Of a stretch of 64,000 bases of DNA, positions 54,763 to 63,487 are shown piece after piece (position 1 is the first letter of the stretch; every line of letters starts with the position of its first letter). The notes under the pieces are model-generated. The model ran no database searches and was not told the origin of the DNA. It worked only from the letters and a program-made list of their open reading frames with translations. A program made the translations under genes and the position numbers. Origin of the DNA: Bacillus sp. FJAT-28004 (GTDB taxonomy: Bacteria > Bacillota > Bacilli > Paenibacillales > Paenibacillaceae); NCBI RefSeq assembly GCF_001280845.1, contig NZ_LGHP01000002.1, positions 52,552-116,551 of the forward strand, written 5' to 3'.

Positions 54763-55467
54763 TTGGAAAGAAGAGTATTAATTGTTGATGATGAGCGGGA
54801 AATTGCCGATCTTATAGAGATCTATTTGAAAAATGAAGGGTTTGTTACCGAAAAAGCGTATGACGGAGAACAGGCATTGCTTGCCTACGCACGCGATCCG
54901 TTTGACTTAGTCATCTTGGACATCATGATGCCTAACATGGATGGACTGGAGACTACAAGGCGATTAAGGCGGGATCAATCGGTTCCTATTCTAATGCTTA
55001 GCGCAAAAGCAGAAGATATGGATAAAATTATGGGACTGATGACCGGCGCGGACGATTATATGATCAAGCCGTTTAATCCGCTTGAACTTGTTGCGAGGGT
55101 TCGCTCTTTACTGAGAAGATCCTACCAGTACAGCGGGCAAGCAAATGGAAATGGCGGAGCGCGCCTTGATAAGGAGCTTCGCCTTGGGCCGCTGCGAATC
55201 GATAAGCTGAGTCATACGGCTGAAATAGACGGCAAGCCGCTGCATCTGACTTCAACTGAATTTGGCATATTGCATTTGCTCGCTGGTCAGCCTGGCAGAG
55301 TGTTTAGCGCGGAGGATATTTTCCAGCAGGTGTGGAAAGAAAAATATTTTGATTCCAACAATACGGTAATGGTCCATATTAGTAAGCTCAGAGATAAGCT
55401 GGAGAAGGAGCTGGGTGATAAGATGATCATCACGGTCTGGGGGGTTGGCTATAAAATTGAAGGATAA
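54763..55467 (+). CDS. OmpR/VanR-type response regulator
   Basis: 234 residues. Receiver domain with D9, D10, phosphoacceptor D53 (LVILDIMMPNMDG) and K102 (DDYMIKPF), then an OmpR-type winged helix (LHLTSTEFGILHLLAGQPGR; DSNNTVMVHISKLRDKLE). TTG 54763 has AAGGAGG 9 bases ahead; an in-frame ATG at 54700 lacks a site. It overlaps the kinase gene by 11 bases. VanR-like is a sequence impression; no van resistance genes are nearby. Confidence 0.9.
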   Translation: MERRVLIVDDEREIADLIEIYLKNEGFVTEKAYDGEQALLAYARDPFDLVILDIMMPNMDGLETTRRLRRDQSVPILMLSAKAEDMDKIMGLMTGADDYMIKPFNPLELVARVRSLLRRSYQYSGQANGNGGARLDKELRLGPLRIDKLSHTAEIDGKPLHLTSTEFGILHLLAGQPGRVFSAEDIFQQVWKEKYFDSNNTVMVHISKLRDKLEKELGDKMIITVWGVGYKIEG

Positions 55468-56557
55468 CCTAGCGCTAAAGCTTGTCTTCCGCTCGTTGCT
55501 GAATATGGTCATAAGCGTTGTGCTTGCGGCCTTTACGCTGTATATATTATTAGGCTTCGGTATGTGGCTAATCGATAATATAAGGCCAATTAGAGTTTTA
55601 TATCAATTCGTTAATTCTATAGTTAACGATCGAAAGCTTGTACCTATTGCGGCAGGGGTCTTTTTGTTTGTTTTCTACTACATCATTCTCCAGTGGAGCT
55701 TATTTCATTATCTTGGGCGAATGAATAAGACGGTTCGCGGCATTGCGGATGGTACGTATGAAATGGATTACAAAATCGAAGTTCGGAAAAATAATATTTT
55801 TGGTCCAATGGCGGCGAATGTGAACAGCTTGGCTGGACGGCTTCATCACGCGCTCGTAGAAGAGCGGAAGGCAGAGCAAACCAAAAACGAATTGATTACG
55901 AATGTCTCTCATGATCTTCGGACACCACTAACGTCTGTCCTTGGCTATTTGGGACTAATTGAGCAAGATCGCTATCGAGACGAGGTTGAGCTGCGCCATT
56001 ACGTTCAAATTGCTTATGAAAAATCAATGCGGCTGAATGTCCTCATTAATGATCTCTTTGAATATACGAGAATGCGTCATGATACGACCGCACTTAAAGT
56101 AACGAATTTTAATTTAATCGAAATGCTGGGGCAACTGCTCGTGCAGTTTCGTTTGCCGCTGGAGGAAGCGGGAATGGAAAGCAAGCTGGTGACGGATAAA
56201 ACATCAGTCATGATCAAGGGGGATGCAGCCAAACTTGTGCGTGTATTCGAGAACTTGGTTGTAAATGCAATGAATTACGGCAGAGACGGCAAACAAGTTA
56301 TTGTGACCGTTCAGGTGGAGGGAAAAACAGCTGTCGTTGAGGTTATCAATTACGGTGAACCGATTCCAACGATGGATATTCCTCATATTTTTGAACGTTT
56401 TTATCGCGTAGATAAATCACGCACTCAGTGGTTAGGCGGTTCAGGCCTGGGACTTGCCATTGCCAAGGGCATTGTAGAAAAGCATGAAGGTACAATTTCG
56501 GTGACAAGTGATTCGGAGCAAACCGCATTCCGCATAACATTGCCGATTATTAACTAA
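55457..56557 (+). CDS. VanS-like membrane histidine kinase
   Basis: About 366 residues: two membrane helices (around 10-40 and 60-85) with a short extracellular loop, HAMP, HisKA (NVSHDLRTPLTSVLGYL, His near 152) and HATPase (NLVVNAMNYGRDGKQV; GGSGLGLAIAKGIVEKH). TTG 55457 is used; TTG 55445, directly after GGGGGG, is an alternative. The short loop suggests sensing at or in the membrane. The next gene is a D-alanyl-D-alanine carboxypeptidase, hinting at a cell-wall signal. Confidence 0.9.
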   Translation: MKDNLALKLVFRSLLNMVISVVLAAFTLYILLGFGMWLIDNIRPIRVLYQFVNSIVNDRKLVPIAAGVFLFVFYYIILQWSLFHYLGRMNKTVRGIADGTYEMDYKIEVRKNNIFGPMAANVNSLAGRLHHALVEERKAEQTKNELITNVSHDLRTPLTSVLGYLGLIEQDRYRDEVELRHYVQIAYEKSMRLNVLINDLFEYTRMRHDTTALKVTNFNLIEMLGQLLVQFRLPLEEAGMESKLVTDKTSVMIKGDAAKLVRVFENLVVNAMNYGRDGKQVIVTVQVEGKTAVVEVINYGEPIPTMDIPHIFERFYRVDKSRTQWLGGSGLGLAIAKGIVEKHEGTISVTSDSEQTAFRITLPIIN

Positions 56558-56596
56558 TAATTAAGGGTTTCTTATGGTTTGTTTACGGTCTCCTTA
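56550..56596 (+). promoter_or_regulatory. Five TTA direct repeats at 11-bp spacing before the carboxypeptidase gene
   Basis: TTA at 56550, 56561, 56572, 56583 and 56594, all exactly 11 apart; the three middle ones read TTAAGGG, TTATGGT and TTACGGT, and the last TTAAACT. A possible -10 (TATACT, 56609-56614) is downstream without a good -35. The first repeat overlaps the kinase stop codon region. Confidence 0.6.
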
Positions 56597-56653
56597 AACT
56601 GAAGCTCCTATACTTGGTTGTATAGAAGTGACAGTGAAAGGGGATCGTTTTTT

Positions 56654-57622
56654 ATGCAGCAAGAAACGTACGGAAGAAAACGTGGAGGCATAGTCCTATG
56701 GCTCCTAACAGCAATTGGAGTGATGGTTTGTATCTTTTATGTTATTTCATTAAAAGGGAGCCCTTCTAAATCTGATTTGCAGCTCGATTCAAGTTCGGCT
56801 ATTTTAATAGATCTCGGCACGGGGGAAGTGCTTTACGAAAAAAATGCGAATGAGGCGCTGCCGCCTGCAAGCATGTCCAAGCTGATGACGGAGCTTATCC
56901 TATTAGATCTGACAAACGAGGGGCAGCTCAATTGGAAAGATCAAGTCATAACGAGCTCTTATGCTGCTGAGGTGCCGGGCTCGCAGATCGGCTTCGAGGC
57001 GGGACAGACTTATACGGTGAGAGAGCTTTTTGAAGCGATGGCGATTCATTCCGCGAATGATGCGGCTGTAGCGCTTGCGGAGCATGTTAGCGGCAGTGAG
57101 GCTGCATTTGTTCAATTAATGAACGCTCGGGCAGCTAAGCTGGGTTTATCCAGCGAAACTGTTTTTGCGAATGCAACGGGGCTCAGCTATGAGGATCTAA
57201 TCCCATTCGCAGCCGCTTCATCGACTAGGGATACTATGATGACAGCTAAGGATACAGCATCGCTTGCAGCTTATGTGTTGAAGAAATATCCCGAGGTATT
57301 AGATGTGTCCAGCCAAAGCAGCATGAAGCTTGCAAGCACCTCGCAAAGATTGAAATCGACAAACTTGATGCTAAGCGGCATGCCTTATGCTTTTCCCGGC
57401 AACGATGGACTGAAAACAGGTTATACCGTACAGGCAGGTTATTGCTTTACAGGCACAGCAAAGAAGGATGGTAGACGCCTTGTATCCGTCATTATGGGAG
57501 CAAAGACGCCTGAGCAGCGATTTGCGGAAACAGGAAAGCTGTTTCAATATGGCTTCAAATTGAATGGCTTGGAGAGTGTAATGGGTCATGTTCAAAGTAA
57601 ACTTGGTTTAAAAATAGGATGA
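56654..57622 (+). CDS. D-alanyl-D-alanine carboxypeptidase (DacA/S11 family)
   Basis: 322 residues. N-terminal signal anchor (about 11-31), then an S11 penicilloyl-serine domain: SxxK at 73-76 (PPASMSKLM), SxN at 133-135 (IHSANDAAVA) and KTG at 254-256 (GLKTGYTVQAG). It removes the terminal D-Ala from peptidoglycan stem peptides. It lacks the C-terminal amphipathic anchor domain of DacA/PBP5. ATG 56654 has AAAGGGGA 9 bases ahead. Confidence 0.92.
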   Translation: MQQETYGRKRGGIVLWLLTAIGVMVCIFYVISLKGSPSKSDLQLDSSSAILIDLGTGEVLYEKNANEALPPASMSKLMTELILLDLTNEGQLNWKDQVITSSYAAEVPGSQIGFEAGQTYTVRELFEAMAIHSANDAAVALAEHVSGSEAAFVQLMNARAAKLGLSSETVFANATGLSYEDLIPFAAASSTRDTMMTAKDTASLAAYVLKKYPEVLDVSSQSSMKLASTSQRLKSTNLMLSGMPYAFPGNDGLKTGYTVQAGYCFTGTAKKDGRRLVSVIMGAKTPEQRFAETGKLFQYGFKLNGLESVMGHVQSKLGLKIG

Positions 57623-57712
57623 TTTCGGCAGAAGGAAAGTCGTACTCTCTCGAATAAAGTTGAAAGTAGTCGAGTAATCTCATCTAAATAGTTGTGTAAA
57701 TGTCGTGTTAAG

Positions 57713-57749
57713 TCTAGGAGAAGCGCAAGTCGCTTTTTCTAGATTTTTT
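57713..57749 (+). terminator. Terminator after the carboxypeptidase gene
   Basis: TCTAG.A.AAGCG pairs with CGCTT.T.CTAGA, then TTTTTTGTTTTT. The 90 bases between stop codon and this hairpin show no other feature. Confidence 0.8.
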
Positions 57750-57781
57750 GTTTTTATGTCATAAAATCTGACGCGGAAAGA

Positions 57782-57810
57782 TTTACTATCCATTATTTGC
57801 TGTTTATAAT
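57782..57810 (+). promoter_or_regulatory. Sigma-A-like promoter of the urease operon
   Basis: TTTACT (57782-57787), 17-bp spacer, TATAAT (57805-57810), 30 bases ahead of ureA. No GlnR/TnrA-type palindrome was recognised around it. Confidence 0.7.
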
Positions 57811-57839
57811 GAAACTATTACGGAAAAAGAGGTGAGTAC

Positions 57840-58145
57840 ATGCAATTGACCGAACGAGAAAAAGAAAAGCTGCTCATTACGATCGCTGCGGATTTGGCGA
57901 GACGTCGAATGAACCGGGGCTTGAAGCTTAATTATCCTGAAAGCATAGCGTTAATCACCTCTGAAATCATGGAAGGCGCACGTGATGGAATGACGGTCGC
58001 ACAGTTAATGGAATTTGGAACAAAAATTTTGAAATCTGATCAAGTCATGATCGGCATCCCGCAAATGATTCACGAGGTTCAGGTAGAAGCGACTTTCCCT
58101 GACGGAACGAAGCTCGTTACCATTCATGACCCGATAACAGGATAA
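57840..58145 (+). CDS. ureA: Urease subunit gamma
   Basis: 101 residues: [57 protein letters not shown]. Smallest structural subunit of the nickel enzyme that splits urea into ammonia and carbamate. AGAGGTGAG lies 7 bases before the ATG. Confidence 0.97.
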   Translation: MQLTEREKEKLLITIAADLARRRMNRGLKLNYPESIALITSEIMEGARDGMTVAQLMEFGTKILKSDQVMIGIPQMIHEVQVEATFPDGTKLVTIHDPITG

Positions 58146-58233
58146 GTTTATGGATGGATATTGGCATTTGTAAATTTGATATAGAAAGTGGAATGTGACG
58201 GATTAGCTTCATAGGGAAAGGAGTGAATGGCCC

Positions 58234-58602
58234 ATGATACCTGGACAATTTCGCACGGCTGAAGGTGAAATTGAATTAAATGCCGGACGTTTAACGAAGC
58301 AGATCATTGTAGTAAATACGGGTGATAGACCGGTTCAGGTTGGCTCGCATTTTCATTTTTTTGAAGTGAATCGTGCATTGAAGTTTGATCGCGAGACAGC
58401 TTTCGGGATGCGCCTGCACATTGCAGCAGGGACTGCGGTTCGTTTCGAGCCAGGTGAGGAGAAGCCCATTACAATCGTAGAGCTGGGTGGTTCGAAGCTT
58501 GCTTATGGACTTAATGGTCTAAGCCAAGGAAAAGCGGTGAATGGCGTGCTGCCTGATGCTGTTCGCGAGAGACTTGAGGCTTGGGAGGGCGAAGGTACAT
58601 GA
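58234..58602 (+). CDS. ureB: Urease subunit beta
   Basis: 122 residues: [55 protein letters not shown]. The 88 bases between ureA and ureB are longer than usual and contain no convincing extra promoter. AAAGGAG ribosome binding site. Confidence 0.97.
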   Translation: MIPGQFRTAEGEIELNAGRLTKQIIVVNTGDRPVQVGSHFHFFEVNRALKFDRETAFGMRLHIAAGTAVRFEPGEEKPITIVELGGSKLAYGLNGLSQGKAVNGVLPDAVRERLEAWEGEGT

Positions 58603-60314
58603 CGAAGATGGATCGACGAAGCTACGCGGCCATGTTCGGCCCTACAAAGGGAGATGCCATTCGGCTGGCAGATACAGAGCTTTGGGCACAGATTGAACAC
58701 GATTATACGGTGTATGGCGATGAATGCAAGTTTGGTGGCGGCAAGGTCATACGCGATGGCATGGGGCAGTCTAGCGGTGCGCTACGTGATGAGGGCGTGC
58801 TGGATACGTTGATTACAAATGCAGTTATTATCGATCATTCAGGAATCGTGAAAGCTGATATTGGCATTAAAGATGGTTTTATCGTTGGCATTGGCAAAGC
58901 GGGAAATCCAGACATTATGGACGGCGTGAATCCGAATATGATCGTTGGGGCAAGCACCGAGGTCATTGCAGGTGAGGGCAAGATCGTAACAGCGGGAGCT
59001 ATCGATTCACATATTCATTTCATTTGTCCGCAGCAAATCGAGACAGCGCTCTCCTCAGGTGTTACGACGATGATCGGCGGTGGAACAGGGCCGGCAACAG
59101 GAACAAACGCAACGACGGTCACACCAGGTGCGTGGCATATGCGGCGTATGCTGGAGGCGGCTGAGCATTTTCCGATGAATATCGGCTTTACAGGTAAAGG
59201 AAATGCTTCATTCACCGCTCCGCTCATTGAGCAAATCGAAGCGGGAGCGATCGGATTAAAGCTGCATGAGGATTGGGGTACGACACCAGCAGCAATCGAT
59301 GCCTGCCTGCAAGCAGCAGATCAATATGACATTCAGGTTGCCATCCATAGCGATACGCTGAATGAGGCAGGTTTCGTTGAGGATACTTTGGCGGCAATAG
59401 GCGGGAGAACGATTCATACCTATCATACCGAAGGCGCAGGAGGCGGTCATGCGCCAGACATTATCATCGCGGCTGGCGAGATGAACGTGCTGCCTTCCTC
59501 AACGAATCCTACGCGGCCTTTTACGATTAATACGATTGAGGAGCATTTGGATATGCTGATGGTTTGTCATCATTTGGACAGCAGCATACCTGAGGACGTC
59601 GCATTCGCCGATTCTCGAATTAGACCGGAGACGATTGCGGCGGAGGATATTTTGCATGATATGGGCGTATTCAGCATGATTAGCTCAGATTCACAGGCGA
59701 TGGGGCGTGTCGGCGAGGTCATTATTCGGACATGGCAGACAGCTGACAAAATGAAGAAGCAACGCGGACCGTTGTTATCGGACAATGAACAGCATGATAA
59801 CTTTCGCATTAAGCGCTACATTGCTAAATATACGATTAATCCAGCGATAACGCATGGCGTTTCTCATCTGGTAGGTTCGCTCGAAGCTGGCAAATTCGCT
59901 GATCTTGTGATTTGGAATCCGATGTTTTTTGGCGTCAAACCCGATCTTGTTTTGAAGGGCGGGAGCATCGCTTTTGCACAAATGGGCGATCCAAACGCTT
60001 CGATTCCGACACCCCAGCCTGTGTTTGGCCGTCCGATGTTCGCCTCCTTCGGAAAGCTGGTGTTCAGCAGCTCGATAACGTTTGTATCTCAGGCAGCGTA
60101 TGACCTGGGGGTAGCGAAGGAGCTCGGTCTACAGAAACGCATTGAACCTGTAAGGGGCTGCCGCAGCGTAACGAAGAAGGATATGATCCATAATGATGCA
60201 ACCCCTAAGCTAGAGGTGGACGCAGAGACGTACCATGTTCTGGTAGATGGCGAGCATGTGACCTGTGAGCCAGCAGAGGTGCTGCCAATGGCGCAGCGTT
60301 ATTTCTTGTTTTAG
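58599..60314 (+). CDS. ureC: Urease subunit alpha (catalytic)
   Basis: 571 residues, overlapping the ureB stop (ATGA). The active site is complete: nickel ligands H138 and H140 (DSHIHF), carbamylated bridging K221 (GLKLHEDWG), H250, H276 and D364 (SSDSQAMGR), flap residues C323 and H324 (MVCHHLD). ATG 58599 is chosen over an in-frame TTG at 58581 because of the overlap and the GGGAGGG site. Confidence 0.98.
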   Translation: MTKMDRRSYAAMFGPTKGDAIRLADTELWAQIEHDYTVYGDECKFGGGKVIRDGMGQSSGALRDEGVLDTLITNAVIIDHSGIVKADIGIKDGFIVGIGKAGNPDIMDGVNPNMIVGASTEVIAGEGKIVTAGAIDSHIHFICPQQIETALSSGVTTMIGGGTGPATGTNATTVTPGAWHMRRMLEAAEHFPMNIGFTGKGNASFTAPLIEQIEAGAIGLKLHEDWGTTPAAIDACLQAADQYDIQVAIHSDTLNEAGFVEDTLAAIGGRTIHTYHTEGAGGGHAPDIIIAAGEMNVLPSSTNPTRPFTINTIEEHLDMLMVCHHLDSSIPEDVAFADSRIRPETIAAEDILHDMGVFSMISSDSQAMGRVGEVIIRTWQTADKMKKQRGPLLSDNEQHDNFRIKRYIAKYTINPAITHGVSHLVGSLEAGKFADLVIWNPMFFGVKPDLVLKGGSIAFAQMGDPNASIPTPQPVFGRPMFASFGKLVFSSSITFVSQAAYDLGVAKELGLQKRIEPVRGCRSVTKKDMIHNDATPKLEVDAETYHVLVDGEHVTCEPAEVLPMAQRYFLF

Positions 60315-60355
60315 GTGAGCGCTGCGGCCTCGAAGGATAGGAGGGGCAATCCTGT

Positions 60356-61048
60356 ATGAATGATGATATTAAATGGCTGGCTATGCAGCAGCTTCTTGAT
60401 TCGGCGCTGCCGATCGGTGGCTTCTCGCATTCGTTCGGTTTGGAGACCATGGTTCAAGATGGCAGAATGAATCGATCAGGACAGCTCTATGATTATGCTT
60501 CGGCTATGCTTCTGCAAAGCTGGGCAAGCTCGGATGCGATGGTGATCAAGGCTGTATATAGGGATGCGCCGCAAGGAGATTGGAAGAAGCTTTGGTCAAT
60601 TGAACGGCTGGTCCATTTGCAAAGAGTCGCATCAGAAACACGCGGCGGTGTCGAGAAAATGGGCCGGAGGCTGCTTCAGCTTGCTGCAGCTATACATCCA
60701 CAGCTGGATTGGTCGCCTCTGATGGAGGCGATGAAGGCGGGGAACTGTTTTGCATCCCATCCGCTTGCACACGGCTATGCCTGCTGGATACTCGGCGTTC
60801 CGGAGGAGAAAGCAATACAAGGATATTTGTATACTTGCATCGTAACCTGCGTCAACAGTGCTCTACGACTTATGTCGATGGGACAGACGGAGGGACAATC
60901 GTTGATCGCAAGGCTGACCCCTCTTACAGCGGAGGCTTTGGAAATAACACGAACGATGGAACCAGAAGAAGCATATTCCAATATGCCGATGGCAGAGATG
61001 GCGATGATGCGCCACGAACGGTTATATTCGCGATTATTCATGTCTTAA
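60356..61048 (+). CDS. ureF: Urease accessory protein UreF
   Basis: 230 residues, mostly helical: LLDSALPIGGFSHSFGLETM near the start, then FASHPLAHGYACWILGVPEE and MEPEEAYSNMPMAEM. UreF joins UreD and UreG in the complex that delivers nickel to apo-urease. Directly after ureC (41 bases), without the ureE gene usually found between ureC and ureF. Confidence 0.93.
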   Translation: MNDDIKWLAMQQLLDSALPIGGFSHSFGLETMVQDGRMNRSGQLYDYASAMLLQSWASSDAMVIKAVYRDAPQGDWKKLWSIERLVHLQRVASETRGGVEKMGRRLLQLAAAIHPQLDWSPLMEAMKAGNCFASHPLAHGYACWILGVPEEKAIQGYLYTCIVTCVNSALRLMSMGQTEGQSLIARLTPLTAEALEITRTMEPEEAYSNMPMAEMAMMRHERLYSRLFMS

Positions 61049-61073
61049 TTATAAATAAATGGAGGAATGAAAA

Positions 61074-61802
61074 ATGTGCCAAGGACAAGGACATACGCAT
61101 CAGGAATGGGAAAGCCCGTCAATAGATAACTCGAGACCGATTCGAATCGGAATTGGAGGGCCGGTAGGCTCAGGGAAAACAGCGCTTGTAGAACGTTTGA
61201 CGCGTGAACTTCATACTAAGTACAGCCTTGCTGTTATTACGAACGATATTTATACGAAGGAAGATGCTCGTATATTGTTCAATACGGGCGTGCTGCCTGA
61301 AGAACGTATAATCGGTGTTGAGACTGGAGGGTGCCCGCATACAGCTATTCGTGAGGATGCTTCGATGAATTTTGAAGCTATCGAGGAGTTGGAGCGGCGT
61401 TTTGACCATTTGGACCTGATCTTCATCGAGAGTGGCGGAGATAATCTAGCTGCGGCGTTCAGTCCTGAGCTTGTCGATCGGTTTATTTATATTATTGATG
61501 TCGCCCAAGGCGAGAAAATTCCACGCAAAGGCGGACCTGGCATTATGCGTTCGGACCTGCTTGTTATTAACAAAATCGATCTTGCGCCGTATGTTGGCGC
61601 GAGCCTCGAAGTTATGGAGGCGGACACGATCAAAATGCGCGGAGAGCGTCCTTTCGTATTTTCTAATTTGTTCGGCGGAGATGGCGTGGATGAGATTGTG
61701 AACTGGCTTACACATGAGGTGGCTCATGCGCGCGGAACGGAACACTCGCATGTGATCCAGTTAACGAGCATACCAGATGATAAGCGACATACAGCATCCT
61801 AA
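61074..61802 (+). CDS. ureG: Urease accessory GTPase UreG
   Basis: 242 residues. P-loop [15 protein letters not shown], the CPH metal motif ([17 protein letters not shown]) and the GTP-binding NKID. Before the P-loop there is an about 20-residue extension, [20 protein letters not shown], containing one Cys and two His. The C-terminus has further His residues ([14 protein letters not shown]). It powers nickel insertion. ATG has TGGAGG upstream. Confidence 0.95.
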   Translation: MCQGQGHTHQEWESPSIDNSRPIRIGIGGPVGSGKTALVERLTRELHTKYSLAVITNDIYTKEDARILFNTGVLPEERIIGVETGGCPHTAIREDASMNFEAIEELERRFDHLDLIFIESGGDNLAAAFSPELVDRFIYIIDVAQGEKIPRKGGPGIMRSDLLVINKIDLAPYVGASLEVMEADTIKMRGERPFVFSNLFGGDGVDEIVNWLTHEVAHARGTEHSHVIQLTSIPDDKRHTAS

Positions 61803-62695
61803 TGAAGCAAGAACCAAGCAGTGCGGAGGCAGCAGTGATTCGGGGCGAGGGAAATGGAGTGCCAGAGGTCAGGACATCCGTTCTGCGCGCAACGTTCGCA
61901 AGTCGCCTCGGCCAAACATTAATCGGTAATAAATATCACACCGCCCCCATTAAGATTGCCAAAGCTTTTCCGCTGGATGGTCAGCTGGGCGTGATCGTAA
62001 TGGATGTGTCACCAGGACTGCTCAGCGGCGATAGGTATGAGCTGGAATGGACTTCCGAGCAGGACTCTCATGTCATGATTACGAACCAATCGTATACGAA
62101 GGTACATCCTAGCTTGCCGAGCAGAGACTCCTCGATGCAGCAGTCGTTCGCGCTTGAGAATAATGCAGTCGTTGAGCATATGCCGGAGCCGATCATGCTT
62201 TATAAGGGAGCTGCGTTTCGAAACGAAACGAACGTTCGACTGCAAACAGGGTCTGCTTGGCTGCAAGCCGATGTGCTTTGTCCTGGTCGTACGCTACGTG
62301 GCGAACGCTTCGACTATCGCTCATACAGCAATTCACTAACCGTTCATTATGGTGAAGAGCTTATCTTCTCACAGCGGCAGCGAATTGAACCTGAAAGCCA
62401 AGCTATTTCCGCGCCAGGGAGCTGGGACGAAATGACCCACTGGGCTACTTTTTATATGTTCAGCGATCGTGTCAACAGTACTCATCTGGAGCAGCTTCAG
62501 GAGAAGCTGGATAGCTTCGTAGCTCCTGAGGCTCACAAAGTGGTTGCCGGAGCGTCTATGACCTATCGATACGGGGTTTCGGTGTCCGCTGCTTCGACGG
62601 CGGCATGGCCGCTGCTGCAATTAATGCAAGAGTTGTGGCAGACAGCGCGTATGGGATTGCTTGGCAAGCCTCCGCTGCGATTTTTGCAAGGATAA
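61802..62695 (+). CDS. ureD: Urease accessory protein UreD (UreH)
   Basis: 297 residues; the start overlaps the ureG stop (TAATG). UreD pattern: MDVSPGLLSGDRYELEWTSE, VMITNQSYTKVHPS, VEHMPEPIMLYKGAAF. Scaffold for UreF and UreG on apo-urease. Last gene of the operon; terminator 30 bases downstream. Confidence 0.93.
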   Translation: MKQEPSSAEAAVIRGEGNGVPEVRTSVLRATFASRLGQTLIGNKYHTAPIKIAKAFPLDGQLGVIVMDVSPGLLSGDRYELEWTSEQDSHVMITNQSYTKVHPSLPSRDSSMQQSFALENNAVVEHMPEPIMLYKGAAFRNETNVRLQTGSAWLQADVLCPGRTLRGERFDYRSYSNSLTVHYGEELIFSQRQRIEPESQAISAPGSWDEMTHWATFYMFSDRVNSTHLEQLQEKLDSFVAPEAHKVVAGASMTYRYGVSVSAASTAAWPLLQLMQELWQTARMGLLGKPPLRFLQG

Positions 62696-62724
62696 TGCAA
62701 GCAGCTCCCTTCTTTTGTTTTGTT

Positions 62725-62766
62725 GAAAAAAAAGGTCAACCTGCAACCGTCGGTTGGCCTTTTTTG
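62725..62766 (+). terminator. Terminator of the urease operon
   Basis: AAAAAAGG.CAACC pairs with GGTTG.CCTTTTTT; A-rich 5' side and T-rich 3' side. Confidence 0.9.
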
Positions 62767-62883
62767 AGCTAAAACGAAAAGGTTTCATATTTATTTAATG
62801 AAGAACGTTAGTTAAACAAAGAAAGGGAAGGTATAATGTGAACAACAAGATGAATTAAAGAGAGTAGATAGGTTGGTGATCAA

Positions 62884-63342
62884 TTGGAAGCTTCAAATGT
62901 GGAAAAGCAAGAATTAATGAGGCGGCTCGACGAATCATTTCGACAAGTGAGAAGACAAATAAACACCGAGTGGCACACCTATAATGTGCATGGTTTAGGC
63001 ATGACTCATGGAAAAATGCTAATTATTTTGGGGAAAACGGGACCGCAGAAAGCATCAGCTTTGGCTGAGCAGCTGCTTATTACAAGTGGCGGAGTTACTG
63101 GAATTGCAGATCGTTTGATTGAGCTTGGATATGTGAAACGCGAACGCGGCGAGAAGGATCGGCGTGTCGTAATGCTGGACATTACGGAAGAGGGTATGGA
63201 AATTATCCATTTAATTGAGACGATACGCTCGAAGCTGATGCTTAAGCTGTTCGATGGAATGTCGATCGCAGATATGGAGCAAGGTGTTCAGCTATTCGAG
63301 CAAATGAGTAGAAATATGGAGTCGGATGTTACAAATTCGTGA
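62884..63342 (+). CDS. MarR family transcriptional regulator
   Basis: 152 residues, TTG start with GGTTGGTGAT upstream. Winged helix: MTHGKMLIILGKTGPQKASA, LAEQLLITSGGVTGIADRLI, GYVKRERGEKDRRVVMLDIT. No Cys, so not an OhrR-like thiol sensor. TATAAT at 62832-62837 may be its promoter. Target unknown; the lipoprotein gene downstream is a candidate. Confidence 0.9.
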   Translation: MEASNVEKQELMRRLDESFRQVRRQINTEWHTYNVHGLGMTHGKMLIILGKTGPQKASALAEQLLITSGGVTGIADRLIELGYVKRERGEKDRRVVMLDITEEGMEIIHLIETIRSKLMLKLFDGMSIADMEQGVQLFEQMSRNMESDVTNS

Positions 63343-63417
63343 CTAATTGCATATTTCATTATTATTATGGATGAATTTAGTGTAGAATAAACTAGAAATT
63401 TGTCGAATCGAAAAAGA

Positions 63418-63446
63418 TTGACAAAATCCGATAAAACAACTAGGAT
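63418..63446 (+). promoter_or_regulatory. Promoter of the BMP-family lipoprotein gene
   Basis: TTGACA (63418-63423), 17 bp, TAGGAT (63441-63446), 42 bases ahead of the ATG. Confidence 0.75.
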
Positions 63447-63487
63447 TAAAAGGAATTAAAACATTCAATTGTTTAGGGGAGATTACG

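Noticed and set aside
54763-57622. VanRS-like pair with carboxypeptidase considered as a vancomycin-resistance cluster.
   Set aside because: No vanH, vanA/B ligase or vanX is present, and the carboxypeptidase is an S11 enzyme, not a VanY or VanX metallopeptidase.
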